A stretch of 64,000 nt of DNA, from contig VEFU01000011.1 of NCBI GenBank assembly GCA_007679095.1, positions 28,519 to 92,518 on the forward strand, given 5' to 3'. A model generated the notes under the pieces. That model made no database searches. It was not told the DNA's origin and worked only from the letters and a program-made list of their open reading frames with translations. Shown here one piece after another: positions 34,726 to 43,247 of the stretch (position 1 is the first letter of the stretch; each line of letters opens with the position of its first letter). This DNA is from Paenibacillus bovis (lineage in GTDB: Bacteria > Bacillota > Bacilli > Bacillales > Bacillaceae_C). A program made the position numbers and the translations under genes.

Positions 34726-35196
34726 TTAGTAGTCTGCGACTTCATTTTCAATATAGTTTACTAAGTTTTCATATTGTTCGATGTACATAGCTTTAACTGC
34801 CCAACCAAACAGTTTGATTGTTAACTTATAGAAGAAATTGCTGGGAATTACACTTGATTCAACCACTATTCGTGTCCCAGTTCCCTCTATTGTTAAGAAG
34901 TATTTGGATATACTTAAACCTTCTTTAGATGTCGAATGCATGATGATTTTATAAGGTGGATCATATTCAATCATTTCCGAGTCCACTGTTACGGTTTTTT
35001 TCTCCACTCTTTGCACGGTCTTAAACTTCATTCCGGGTTTGTAGTCGTATTTATCTTCATCATTCTCATAGATATTCTCGACTAAAAGAGTATTCCATAA
35101 CTTGATTTTCTCATCATCATTTACTAATTCAAATACGACATCAATTGGTGCATCGACATACTCATCGAAACGGAATACCATCATTTCTTTACTCAT
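34726..35196 (-). CDS. SRPBCC (polyketide cyclase/START-like) family protein
   Basis: 156 residues with the helix-grip layout. The opening is F-D-E-Y-V-D-A-P-I-D-V-V-F-E-L-V-N-D, the family's first strand and helix, and a long C-terminal helix begins near residue 125 (L-T-I-K-L-F-G-W-A-V-K-A-M). Such proteins bind hydrophobic ligands or act as cyclases; the ligand here cannot be told. No signal peptide. An AGAGGAA site precedes the ATG. Single gene with its own terminator. Confidence 0.75.
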   Translation of the reverse strand: MSKEMMVFRFDEYVDAPIDVVFELVNDDEKIKLWNTLLVENIYENDEDKYDYKPGMKFKTVQRVEKKTVTVDSEMIEYDPPYKIIMHSTSKEGLSISKYFLTIEGTGTRIVVESSVIPSNFFYKLTIKLFGWAVKAMYIEQYENLVNYIENEVADY

Positions 35197-35291
35197 ATTT
35201 TTTCCTCTATCTTTCTATCATATAATTAGAAAATAGCTGAAATTATCATACATTTCAAGTTTTATTGAATTATATTTCTTGAAAAAATGAA

Positions 35292-35320
35292 TTGACAGTA
35301 GAACTAAATTAACCTATTCT
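35292..35320 (+). promoter_or_regulatory. Sigma-A type promoter
   Basis: A perfect -35 TTGACA (35292-35297) and -10 TATTCT (35315-35320) are spaced by 17 bases. It would give a ~195-base leader to the gene at 35522. The rest of 35197-35521 shows only a short 6-bp dyad (AGTTTG/CAAACT). Confidence 0.5.
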
Positions 35321-35521
35321 AAACAAGCATCACTTCGCTATGCAGAGAACAATAAATATATCCCTTTAAATATCTACATCTGAGGTCCTAGAAAAAATTA
35401 CAACTGCAGTTTGTTTTCAGCAAACTAGATTCATAGGAAAATAAATGATGTAAGAAATGATGTGTACTTCCTTAGTAGAGTTGCTGGCATTGAATTCCAT
35501 TTCTTGATAAGGAGAGTATCT

Positions 35522-36157
35522 ATGCATAACGGGGGAAACAAATTGAAAGTTTATATTCTGCTAACAGATACAGGAACACTATTTACTAAAATGATTAAAA
35601 TGTTTACGAGAGATCAACTAAATCATGCTTCAATTTCCTTCTCGCAAACTTTAGATAAAACATATAGCTTTGGAAGAAAGAAACCTGCAAATCCATTTAT
35701 CGGTGGGTTTGTAGAGGAAAATTTAAATTGTAAATTATTTAATCGCGCAACATGCGCTGTTTATAAATGCGAAATATCATCTGATGACTATGAAAAAATG
35801 ATCGAATTTGTCCAACAAATCGAAGAAGAGCAGCAACAATATAAATATAACTTTTTAGGGCTTTTTTCTGTTCTATTGAAAAAAGAATGGAATAGAGGTA
35901 ATGCTTACTTTTGTTCTGAATTTGTTGCTACAACATTAAAACAAGGCGGCATCTCCATCAAAAGTAAACCAGCCAATCTTGTGAAACCAAAAGATATTAT
36001 TGATAGTGGCCAATTTCAATGTATATACGAAGGACCACTTCGAAATTATCCTTCCCTTAATAACACAAAAACATTTGTTGCAAAAACAAAAAGAGAAAGT
36101 AAATTTTTTCATATCGATACACTTTGCATAAAATTAGCAAAATCGATTGTGAGTTAA
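35522..36157 (+). CDS. Permuted NlpC/P60-type (YiiX/YebB-like) cysteine hydrolase
   Basis: ~211 residues. The circularly permuted papain-like fold is suggested by N-H-A-S-I-S-F-S (catalytic His, near 35-42) coming before A-Y-F-C-S-E-F-V-A-T-T-L (catalytic Cys, near 141-152), the reverse of classical NlpC/P60 order. Such enzymes cleave peptide or lipid-amide bonds; the substrate is unknown. No signal peptide or membrane helix. ATG 35522 follows AAGGAGAG; a TTG about 24 bases downstream with GGGGGA is an alternative. Ends in a terminator shared with the convergent PAP2 gene. Confidence 0.7.
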   Translation: MHNGGNKLKVYILLTDTGTLFTKMIKMFTRDQLNHASISFSQTLDKTYSFGRKKPANPFIGGFVEENLNCKLFNRATCAVYKCEISSDDYEKMIEFVQQIEEEQQQYKYNFLGLFSVLLKKEWNRGNAYFCSEFVATTLKQGGISIKSKPANLVKPKDIIDSGQFQCIYEGPLRNYPSLNNTKTFVAKTKRESKFFHIDTLCIKLAKSIVS

Positions 36158-36164
36158 TATATAG

Positions 36165-36194
36165 AAAAAAGCACTATGCTATAGTGCTTTTTTT
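36165..36194. terminator. Bidirectional terminator containing a stop codon
   Basis: AAAAAAGCACTAT and ATAGTGCTTTTTTT form a stem over a 3-base loop. The opposing PAP2 gene ends inside the stem, at 36179. Confidence 0.8.
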
Positions 36195-36682
36195 AATGGA
36201 TTTATTTTGTAAATAATAGTGAAAAATACGATTCCAATAATAAGACCGGATAACACATCACTCGGATAATGATGACCTACAAAGATTCGAGATATTGCTA
36301 CTAGTAATCCTAATATTAATGTGAGCCAGCGCCATTTTGGAGTTAGCATCCAAAAACAGGCGATGAACACACCACAAATAGTTGCTTGATCACTTGGAAA
36401 CGATGGAGATGCAGACTTTTCAAAGAGTAGATTTACATCTTCTACTACATAAGGTCGATCCCGATCAATTAAATATTTTAGTGCGCGGCTAGTCAGTAAT
36501 GCAAAAACGATGGAGAATATACCATAACTTGCAATGGATCTTTTATTTTTGAAAAGTAAAAATGTGATTATACAAACGATAAAAGCAAAAATTCCAAACC
36601 TCGAAAATAGGATCATGATATTATCCAAGATAGTACTTTTTCCAGCGATATCGTTTACAAAATGAAACAGGGTTGTATCCAC
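36179..36682 (-). CDS. PAP2 family phosphatase, undecaprenyl-diphosphatase-like
   Basis: 167 residues with about five membrane helices, BcrC-like length and layout. These enzymes dephosphorylate undecaprenyl diphosphate on the outer membrane face to recycle the cell-wall lipid carrier. Motif 1 K-x6-R-P appears as K-Y-L-I-D-R-D-R-P and motif 3 as S-R-I-F-V-G-H-H-Y-P-S-D, both intact. Motif 2 reads S-F-P-S-D-Q, with Gln where the family usually has His (P-S-G-H or P-S-D-H). The ATG at 36682 follows AAGGAGG. The last codons lie within the terminator stem. Activity is uncertain because of the Gln. Confidence 0.75.
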   Translation of the reverse strand: MDTTLFHFVNDIAGKSTILDNIMILFSRFGIFAFIVCIITFLLFKNKRSIASYGIFSIVFALLTSRALKYLIDRDRPYVVEDVNLLFEKSASPSFPSDQATICGVFIACFWMLTPKWRWLTLILGLLVAISRIFVGHHYPSDVLSGLIIGIVFFTIIYKINPLKKAL

Positions 36683-36733
36683 ACTCTACACCTCCTTAAC
36701 TTAAGAAAAAGGGCGGTACTTGGCACCACCCAT

Positions 36734-38116
36734 TTAGTTTTGAACAATTGCATACTTTTCCCATTTGCGACTTTTCCATCTTAGGAACATAATGACGGCT
36801 CGAGTCCATTCATCGGCTGCAATTGCAAGCCAAACACCGATAAGGCCTAAATCGAGATAGAAGACAAGGAAGTATCCAAGTGGTAAGCTCATTGCAACCA
36901 TCGAAAAAGCTCCAATTAATACTGGGAATTTTGCATCACCAGCTGCGCGCAATGAATTAATGAAAACAATATTCATTGTTCTACCAGTCTCTAATAAAAA
37001 GCTAAAAACAAGTACACTTGCGCCAATTTTGATGACTTCTGGATTATCAGTAAATAATCCAATTAATGATTCTCGGAATATCGTTACAAGGATAACCATA
37101 ATGAAGGTCACCGCAATTGCATATTGAGAACTTTTCCACACTTTATTATATGCTTCTAAACTACGCCTTCCTCCTACTAATCTACCAACTATAATAGCAG
37201 TTCCAGCTCCAATCGCCATTGCAAAAAGGTAGATAAACATCGAAATATTTACTGCATATTGACGAGCAGCCATAGAGCTGTCTCCTAAGAACGTAACATA
37301 ATACAAAAATACAATCTGGCATGATTGATACATCACTTGTTCAAATGCAGATGGAATTCCGATTTGGAGAATTTTTTTAATATATTCCTTAGATAATGTA
37401 AAGTAATATTTAACTTTAGCTTTTACATGTGAAATTTGATAAAAAAGCCAAAAGAAAACAATTAAAGCAAGTAATCGACTCAATACAGAAGAAATTGCTG
37501 CTCCTTCTACTCCAAGTTTAGGAAAACCAAAATGTCCAAAGATTAGCAGGTAATTTCCAACAATATGGATGATATTCATTCCAAGTGAAACAAACATCGT
37601 ACCTTTTGTATGTCCATGTACACGAATGATTGCAGCTAGAGCGTTAATCATTGCCTGAAGGAATATCGCTCCACCAACAATGTTTAAATAGCTTTTAGCA
37701 TGAATTAATATGTCACCATGCAAATTTAATGTTTGAAGCATGACGTGACCAAATAATAAAAATATGACACTAATCACAATACCTACAATAAGATTAAGCA
37801 TGACTGCTACTGCTGAAATTTTAGCTACTTCTTTAAAACGACGTGCCCCTATATACTGTGCAACAACAATTGATGCTCCGTTTCCAATAACCCCCATAAT
37901 TAAAATGGAGATTTGTAAAAATTGATTGGAGGCACCAACACCTGCGACGGCATTATCAGATATCTCACTTAACATGAATGTATCTGCAATACCCATCAAC
38001 ATGAAAAGAAAAAGCTCTAAAAAGATTGGCCAAGTTAAGAAAAAAAGATTTAAATCTTTTGCTTCTTTGTTCATCTTTGGCTTTTCTACAAGCTTTCCTG
38101 CACTAATTGATGTCAA
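36734..38116 (-). CDS. MATE family multidrug/cation antiporter
   Basis: ~460 residues with 12 predicted membrane helices. MATE proteins export organic cations or metabolites in exchange for Na+ or H+. The halves show related segments: M-G-I-A-D-T-F-M-L-S near the N-terminus, and F-L-L-E-T-G-R-T-M-N-I-V-F-I-N-S-L-R-A-A-G-D in the C-terminal half, the latter a family hallmark. TTG 38116 is chosen because GAAGGTGA lies five bases upstream; a TTG at 38143 lacks a site. Single gene 51 bases upstream of PAP2 on the same strand, so the two may be co-transcribed. Confidence 0.85.
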   Translation of the reverse strand: MTSISAGKLVEKPKMNKEAKDLNLFFLTWPIFLELFLFMLMGIADTFMLSEISDNAVAGVGASNQFLQISILIMGVIGNGASIVVAQYIGARRFKEVAKISAVAVMLNLIVGIVISVIFLLFGHVMLQTLNLHGDILIHAKSYLNIVGGAIFLQAMINALAAIIRVHGHTKGTMFVSLGMNIIHIVGNYLLIFGHFGFPKLGVEGAAISSVLSRLLALIVFFWLFYQISHVKAKVKYYFTLSKEYIKKILQIGIPSAFEQVMYQSCQIVFLYYVTFLGDSSMAARQYAVNISMFIYLFAMAIGAGTAIIVGRLVGGRRSLEAYNKVWKSSQYAIAVTFIMVILVTIFRESLIGLFTDNPEVIKIGASVLVFSFLLETGRTMNIVFINSLRAAGDAKFPVLIGAFSMVAMSLPLGYFLVFYLDLGLIGVWLAIAADEWTRAVIMFLRWKSRKWEKYAIVQN

Positions 38117-38309
38117 CTTTTCACCTTCTCTGTATAATACCAATCTTAATCAGATAGTATCTTACCACCTTTTCAAGCCCCTGACTATACAAATAAGCTC
38201 AATTTCTATAAAAATAATTTAGATATTTTTTGCAAGCGTAAACATTAGAGAAGAGAATAAAAATGAACTAAATGTAGAGTGAAAAGTAAAATATAGAAAA
38301 TACTAATCA

Positions 38310-39251
38310 ATGGTGATGCAGATGCCTTGTAAATCAAATGAAGAATTATATCAATTAGTAACAGAGGCAAGAAAGTATGCTAAAGATGGAAAGGTTGCAG
38401 ATTATATTCCTGCACTTGGCAAGGAAAATCAAGAAGCTTTGTCAATTGCAATACATTATCCTGATGGACGTTGTATATCTGCAGGAGATATCGAAAAAAA
38501 GTTTACTCTACAAAGTATTTCTAAAGTAATTAGCCTAGCTTATGTGTTAATGGAGCTAGGTAAAGAAGAAGTGTTTCAGTACGTAGGAATGGAGCCGACA
38601 GGAGATCCGTTTAATTCCATAATAAAATTAGAAACATTGTCTCCAGGAAAACCACTTAATCCGATGATTAATGCAGGTGCACTTGTCGTTACACATTTAA
38701 TCAAAGGAGACACCGTTGAAAATCGTTTTCAGCGATTATTAGATTTTGTAAAAGAAATAACTGGTGATATATCTTTAACGTATAATCATGAAATTGCTCA
38801 GTCTGAGTTTGAAACGTCTGATTTAAATCGTGCATTATGTTATTTTTTAAAACAACATCATTTTATTGATGAAGACATTGAACAATTAATTGATTTATAT
38901 TCGAAACAGTGTGCAATTGAAATGAATTGCTTAGTTCTAGCCAATATAGGAATGATGTTTGCGATGGATGGATATGATCCACAACGGGAGCGACAAATCA
39001 TTCCAAAAGAGGTTGCTAGGATTTGTAAAACATTCATGGTGACATGTGGTATGTATAATGCATCAGGAGAATTTGCAATAAAAATTGGTATACCGGCAAA
39101 AAGTGGTGTCTCAGGAGGGATAATGGGTGCTGTTCCAGGAAAATTTGGAATTGGCATTTTTGGTCCATCGCTAGATGAAAAAGGAAATAGCATAGCAGGT
39201 ATTAAATTATTAGAAATGTTATCTAAAAAACTTGATTTAAGTATGTTTTGA
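38310..39251 (+). CDS. glsA: Glutaminase
   Basis: 313 residues, beta-lactamase-like glutaminase that converts glutamine to glutamate and ammonia. The catalytic Ser-Lys pair is in L-Q-S-I-S-K (near 68-73). P-M-I-N-A-G-A-L (near 117-124) and the K-S-G-V-S-G-G motif (near 260) complete the active site. Length is normal. ATGs at 38310, 38316 and 38322 are in frame; GGTGA placed before 38322 makes the third a good candidate, so the protein may be four residues shorter. Monocistronic, with a terminator directly after the stop. Confidence 0.92.
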   Translation: MVMQMPCKSNEELYQLVTEARKYAKDGKVADYIPALGKENQEALSIAIHYPDGRCISAGDIEKKFTLQSISKVISLAYVLMELGKEEVFQYVGMEPTGDPFNSIIKLETLSPGKPLNPMINAGALVVTHLIKGDTVENRFQRLLDFVKEITGDISLTYNHEIAQSEFETSDLNRALCYFLKQHHFIDEDIEQLIDLYSKQCAIEMNCLVLANIGMMFAMDGYDPQRERQIIPKEVARICKTFMVTCGMYNASGEFAIKIGIPAKSGVSGGIMGAVPGKFGIGIFGPSLDEKGNSIAGIKLLEMLSKKLDLSMF

Positions 39252-39280
39252 AGAGCACGATATTATCGTGGCTCTTTTTA
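39251..39280 (+). terminator. Rho-independent terminator of glsA
   Basis: AAGAGCACGAT and ATCGTGGCTCTT form a stem over a 3-base loop, followed by T residues. Confidence 0.75.
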
Positions 39281-39372
39281 TTACGTTTTAATTACAAATG
39301 AGAATAGTATGATTTCCATGAGAACACTTCTTACATATATTGCATTATATATTTTGTAGGGAGTTGAAAATT

Positions 39373-40374
39373 ATGAAAATCATGATTGATGCAGGTCACG
39401 GTCCTAATACTGCTGGAAAACGCTCTCCAGATGGATCGTTGCGAGAATTTCAGTTTACTAGTGCTGTTGCAGAGTATCTGGGAGAAGAATTGAACAACTA
39501 CCAAGGTGTACAAACTTCATTTTCACATGATGCCTCCCGAAGAATTGATGTGCCTTTAATTGAAAGAACAAATCGAGCTAATGCTTGGAAAGCAGATTTA
39601 TTTATATCCATTCATGCAAATGCATATACGGGAAGATGGCATACAGGTGGTGGAATTGAAACATATGTATACACCACAAGACCTAAAGAAGCACTAGAGT
39701 TAGCCAATAAAGTTCAAAATGAATTAATTAAAGCGACTGGATTACGAAATCGTGGAGTTAAAAGTGCTGATTTCCATGTATTACGAGAATCAAACATGAC
39801 AGCAATCCTAACGGAATGTGGGTTTTATGATAATAAGGAAGAATTGGCTTTACTAAAAAAAGATTCTTACCGAAGAAAATGTGCAGATGCAATTTGTAAA
39901 GGCATCGTTGATATGTATAACTTGAAAAGGAAACAGTTGGTAAAGTCTGCGAATACTTCTACTCCGAGTAAACCAGGAGAATATAAAGTTCAAAAAACGA
40001 TTGGTGGGTATATAACTGCTGCAGATGCCAAAGCAAAAAGAAATAAAAAAACCAATGTGACAAAAGGATCGTATTATGTATATAAAAGAGCCTCTGGAAT
40101 GATAAATGTGACAAAGAAGAAAGGGGTACCTGGAAGCTGGATAAATCCAGCAGATAATAAGCAACAATCTACCACGAAGACATTTAAAGTTCGAGTAAAA
40201 TCATACGAACTTTGGTATTATAATAAGCCAGATTGGAATGCGAAGAAAGATACATTTAAGCGTGGTCAAGAGTTTACAGTTGTTGAAACATTAACTGTAA
40301 ATGGTTCAAAGATGTATAAACTTAGCAATGGTAATTATATAACAGCGAATCCACAGTATGTTCAAAAATTATAA
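39373..40374 (+). CDS. N-acetylmuramoyl-L-alanine amidase (Amidase_3) with C-terminal wall-binding modules
   Basis: ~333 residues. Amidase_3 domain at 1-180 with zinc ligands in D-A-G-H-G (His 9), R-E-F (Glu near 24) and S-I-H-A-N (His near 80), and catalytic Glu in L-T-E-C-G-F (near 146). It cuts the bond between muramic acid and L-Ala. A linker leads to a segment with G-G-Y-I-T-A-A-D-A-K-A and K-K-K-G-V-P-G-S-W-I-N-P, as in Bacillus and phage endolysins, then a ~60-residue SH3-like module at the end. No signal peptide, as in CwlC/CwlD-like or phage-type enzymes, so mother-cell lysis is a possible role. AGGGAG fixes ATG 39373. I see no holin or other phage gene nearby. Confidence 0.88.
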   Translation: MKIMIDAGHGPNTAGKRSPDGSLREFQFTSAVAEYLGEELNNYQGVQTSFSHDASRRIDVPLIERTNRANAWKADLFISIHANAYTGRWHTGGGIETYVYTTRPKEALELANKVQNELIKATGLRNRGVKSADFHVLRESNMTAILTECGFYDNKEELALLKKDSYRRKCADAICKGIVDMYNLKRKQLVKSANTSTPSKPGEYKVQKTIGGYITAADAKAKRNKKTNVTKGSYYVYKRASGMINVTKKKGVPGSWINPADNKQQSTTKTFKVRVKSYELWYYNKPDWNAKKDTFKRGQEFTVVETLTVNGSKMYKLSNGNYITANPQYVQKL

Positions 40375-40399
40375 AAAGTCTGGGAAACCAGACTTTTTT
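40373..40399 (+). terminator. Rho-independent terminator of the amidase gene
   Basis: AAAAAGTCTGG and CCAGACTTTTTT flank a 4-base loop, starting within the stop codon region. Confidence 0.85.
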
Positions 40400-40525
40400 G
40401 CTTGAATCTATCAAATTGTGGTAATAGTACCAATTTTTATCCTAGTTTAATATGAAATTAATATGATAAAATTAGTTGCTAATAGAGTGATTACAATTAG
40501 TAAATGTGAATGAGAAAGGCAGAGA

Positions 40526-42823
40526 ATGATCATCAGTATACGTGAGAGATTGATATCGAAGCGATTAGTATACTTATTCGTCCTCATAAGTATTCTATTA
40601 TTTTATAGTTGGATCTATTTCGTTAAAGATGATGACTGGTTAAGGATGGTAGGAGCTTCGATTTTTACAATTGTTGGGGGAACGATTGGGTTTATATTAC
40701 TATATAGAACATACCGATACATACAAAGCAGAGAAAAATACTTTTGGTTGCTATTATGTTGCGGAGTCTTCTTTTACATTAGTTCCAATTTTGTCTGGTT
40801 CTGTTTCCTAGTAGCAACTGGTAAGCCACTATATCCAAATGTTTCTAGTTATTTGTGGTTAGTATCCTACCTCTTTTTTCTAGGTGCATTAATTTATATG
40901 AGTCAAATTATTAGTATGTATGTGACAAACAGTCATTATGTTTTTAATATAGTTGTATTTATGACGATTGCTAATACTGTTAGTGTCCAATACTTTATAG
41001 ATTCGATATTAGATTTTGGAGGTAATGTACTATCTCTAACATTTAAGACGTTAGCATATCCAATGTTAAGCTTGAGTATTTTGTTTGTCACTACTACTTT
41101 ATTTTTTCTTTCCAAGCAGAGTCATAACCGAAAGCAGATAAGATTTATCATTGCAGTCTTTTATTTGCAAATACTTGCAGATGTCATTTTTGTTTACAAT
41201 AATATCCAAGGAAGTTATGAATTAGGTGGATATATAGATGCATTATGGTTACTAGCGATTCTACTAAAAGGTAGCGTTAGTATAGATGTTCAAAATAATC
41301 AAGCAATCCCTGAAGTGAAAGAGATAAAATATGAAAGAACGAAAGGGACCATATTCCCATACTTAGGCATTATCTTTCTATTGATTTTAGTTATTCTCAA
41401 TAATGAATGGGAAGTGAATGCTCTCAATATTGGCATATGTATTCTTTTTCTATTAGTTATTGTTCGTCAGTATACTATTATGAAACAGAATGACCATTTA
41501 ATGAGTGAGTATCGATTTTTAGCATATCATGATCCACTTACACTATTAAAAAATAGAGCCAGCTTCAAACTAGAACTTGCACAAATGATGGAAAGTGCGG
41601 AAAAGAAACATCATACACTTGCACTTTTATTAATTGATTTGGACCGCTTCAAAATGATAAATGATACACTTGGTCATCATATTGGAGATAATCTTCTTGT
41701 TTTAAGTGCGAAGAGATTAAAAGATACTTTGCCATCGTCCAATGAAATCTATCGTTTGGGTGGCGATGAGTTTACCATTATCATTCCTAATACAAATCCA
41801 AATAATTGTATTATTACAGCAGAAAAGATTTTGGAAGAGTTTTCGAAACCATTTGTCATTGATGAATATGAAATCTCAATTACACCGAGTATTGGAATTA
41901 GTACATATCCTAATAATGGAACAAATGCAGATGAGCTCATGAAGAATGCAGATGCAGCAATGTATTTGGCCAAAGCTAATGGTAAGAATAATTTTCAGTT
42001 TTTTAATTCAGAATTAAATAGACAACTAGAAAGAAAAGTAGCTATCGAACATGGACTGCGTAAAGCATTAGAAGAGAATGAATTGTCACTTTACTATCAA
42101 CCAAAAGTTGATTTGCATTCCGGGAGAATAATAGGATCGGAGGCATTATTGCGATGGAATCATCCAGAATTTGGGCTTATTTCACCTAATGAGTTTATAC
42201 CTATAGCAGAAGAAACAGGTGACATTGCAGCAATTGGAGATTGGGTTCTTCAAACTGCATGTAAACAAAATAGAAAATGGCAAAAAATGGGCTTCCCGTT
42301 CTTAACAATAGCAGTGAATGTTTCGGCACGTCAATTTCAACAACAAGACTTTTTGAAAAAAATTCATATGGGCTTACAGGAAATAGGATATAGCCCTAAA
42401 TTACTTGAACTCGAAATTACCGAAAGTATTATGCAAAATATTAAGGAATCGACGGAAATGCTCAAAAGCTTGAAAGCAACTGGAATTAAAACAGCAATAG
42501 ATGATTTTGGAACAGGCTATTCATCTTTATTTATTTTAAAGGAATTGCCTATAGATACAATTAAAATCGATAAAGCATTTATTGATGATATAAAAGAAGC
42601 TGGCGATTATTCAATGGTAAGAACGATTATTAATATGGGGCTAAATTTAAATCTGGAAGTTGTCGCAGAAGGTATTGAAGATGAATTCCAAGCAGAAGTT
42701 CTCGCAAAAAACCAGTGCAATTACGGCCAAGGATACCTATACTCCAAACCAGTACAAGCACATGAATTTGAACAACTATTGATTGAGGGATTGAAGAAAG
42801 ATAGCTTATTAAATAATTTTTAG
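40526..42823 (+). CDS. Membrane GGDEF-EAL protein (cyclic-di-GMP turnover)
   Basis: 765 residues. About nine membrane helices fill residues 13-315. A GGDEF domain follows at ~325-495 with an intact active site, Y-R-L-G-G-D-E-F (GGDEF 412-416), so it can make c-di-GMP. I see no R-x-x-D inhibitory site just upstream. An EAL domain covers ~505-760: G-S-E-A-L-L-R-W (EAL at 539-541), E-L-E-I-T-E-S, D-D-F-G-T-G-Y-S-S-L and V-A-E-G-I-E, all consistent with an active phosphodiesterase. Which activity dominates cannot be told. GAGAAAGG precedes ATG 40526. Monocistronic; the membrane part probably senses an unknown cue. Confidence 0.9.
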   Translation: MIISIRERLISKRLVYLFVLISILLFYSWIYFVKDDDWLRMVGASIFTIVGGTIGFILLYRTYRYIQSREKYFWLLLCCGVFFYISSNFVWFCFLVATGKPLYPNVSSYLWLVSYLFFLGALIYMSQIISMYVTNSHYVFNIVVFMTIANTVSVQYFIDSILDFGGNVLSLTFKTLAYPMLSLSILFVTTTLFFLSKQSHNRKQIRFIIAVFYLQILADVIFVYNNIQGSYELGGYIDALWLLAILLKGSVSIDVQNNQAIPEVKEIKYERTKGTIFPYLGIIFLLILVILNNEWEVNALNIGICILFLLVIVRQYTIMKQNDHLMSEYRFLAYHDPLTLLKNRASFKLELAQMMESAEKKHHTLALLLIDLDRFKMINDTLGHHIGDNLLVLSAKRLKDTLPSSNEIYRLGGDEFTIIIPNTNPNNCIITAEKILEEFSKPFVIDEYEISITPSIGISTYPNNGTNADELMKNADAAMYLAKANGKNNFQFFNSELNRQLERKVAIEHGLRKALEENELSLYYQPKVDLHSGRIIGSEALLRWNHPEFGLISPNEFIPIAEETGDIAAIGDWVLQTACKQNRKWQKMGFPFLTIAVNVSARQFQQQDFLKKIHMGLQEIGYSPKLLELEITESIMQNIKESTEMLKSLKATGIKTAIDDFGTGYSSLFILKELPIDTIKIDKAFIDDIKEAGDYSMVRTIINMGLNLNLEVVAEGIEDEFQAEVLAKNQCNYGQGYLYSKPVQAHEFEQLLIEGLKKDSLLNNF

Positions 42824-43024
42824 TAAATGTAAGCACAAGTAGTGTTTTACGTATAAGTTTGGCATCTTCATAATAACTGACTAAATAGCCCTCTGTTTTT
42901 TAAGTGATAAGTTGATTGTTAGGATTTCTTGTTTTCAGTCTGAAGCAACTACTATTTGAATTGCCTTTTATGGCTCTATCAATCGTATTAATTTAAAAAT
43001 ATATCTAAAACTAAGCAGGTTCCG

Positions 43025-43152
43025 TTGATTGCAGCGGAAGGCGGCGACTCCTGCGGGACTAGCGTGCAGGTGAGACCCTGCAGGGAGCTTAAGCGACCGA
43101 AGCGGCTCACCGCTCGCCCCGCGGAAAGCGTCCGCCTAGAGCGGAAATCAAC
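43025..43152. repeat. GC-rich dispersed Bacillaceae repeat (~128 bp)
   Basis: A markedly GC-rich insert in AT-rich DNA. It opens GTTGATTGCAGCGGAAGGCGG and closes with a related inverted end, GGCGGAC...CCGC...AATCAAC read on the other strand, and contains internal dyads such as CCTGCGGG and CCCTGCAGGG. I recognise this pattern from intergenic repeats in many Bacillus and relatives. No coding capacity. 42824-43024 and 43153-43174 hold nothing else I can support. Confidence 0.75.
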
Positions 43153-43174
43153 TGTACTGTTTCAATTCAAATGA

Positions 43175-43223
43175 AAAAGCCAAAACTATCTTGAAAATAA
43201 TTCATAGATAGTTTGGCTTTTAT
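43175..43223. terminator. Bidirectional terminator of the polyamine operon
   Basis: AAAAGCCAAAACTATCT pairs with AGATAGTTTGGCTTTT over a 14-base loop. On the minus strand it lies downstream of the last polyamine gene. Confidence 0.8.
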
Positions 43224-43247
43224 TTGTATCTAAACATCAATATGAGC

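Noticed and set aside
39373..40374. Prophage remnant, because the amidase resembles phage endolysins
   Set aside because: No holin, structural or integrase gene nearby, and the neighbours are housekeeping genes.
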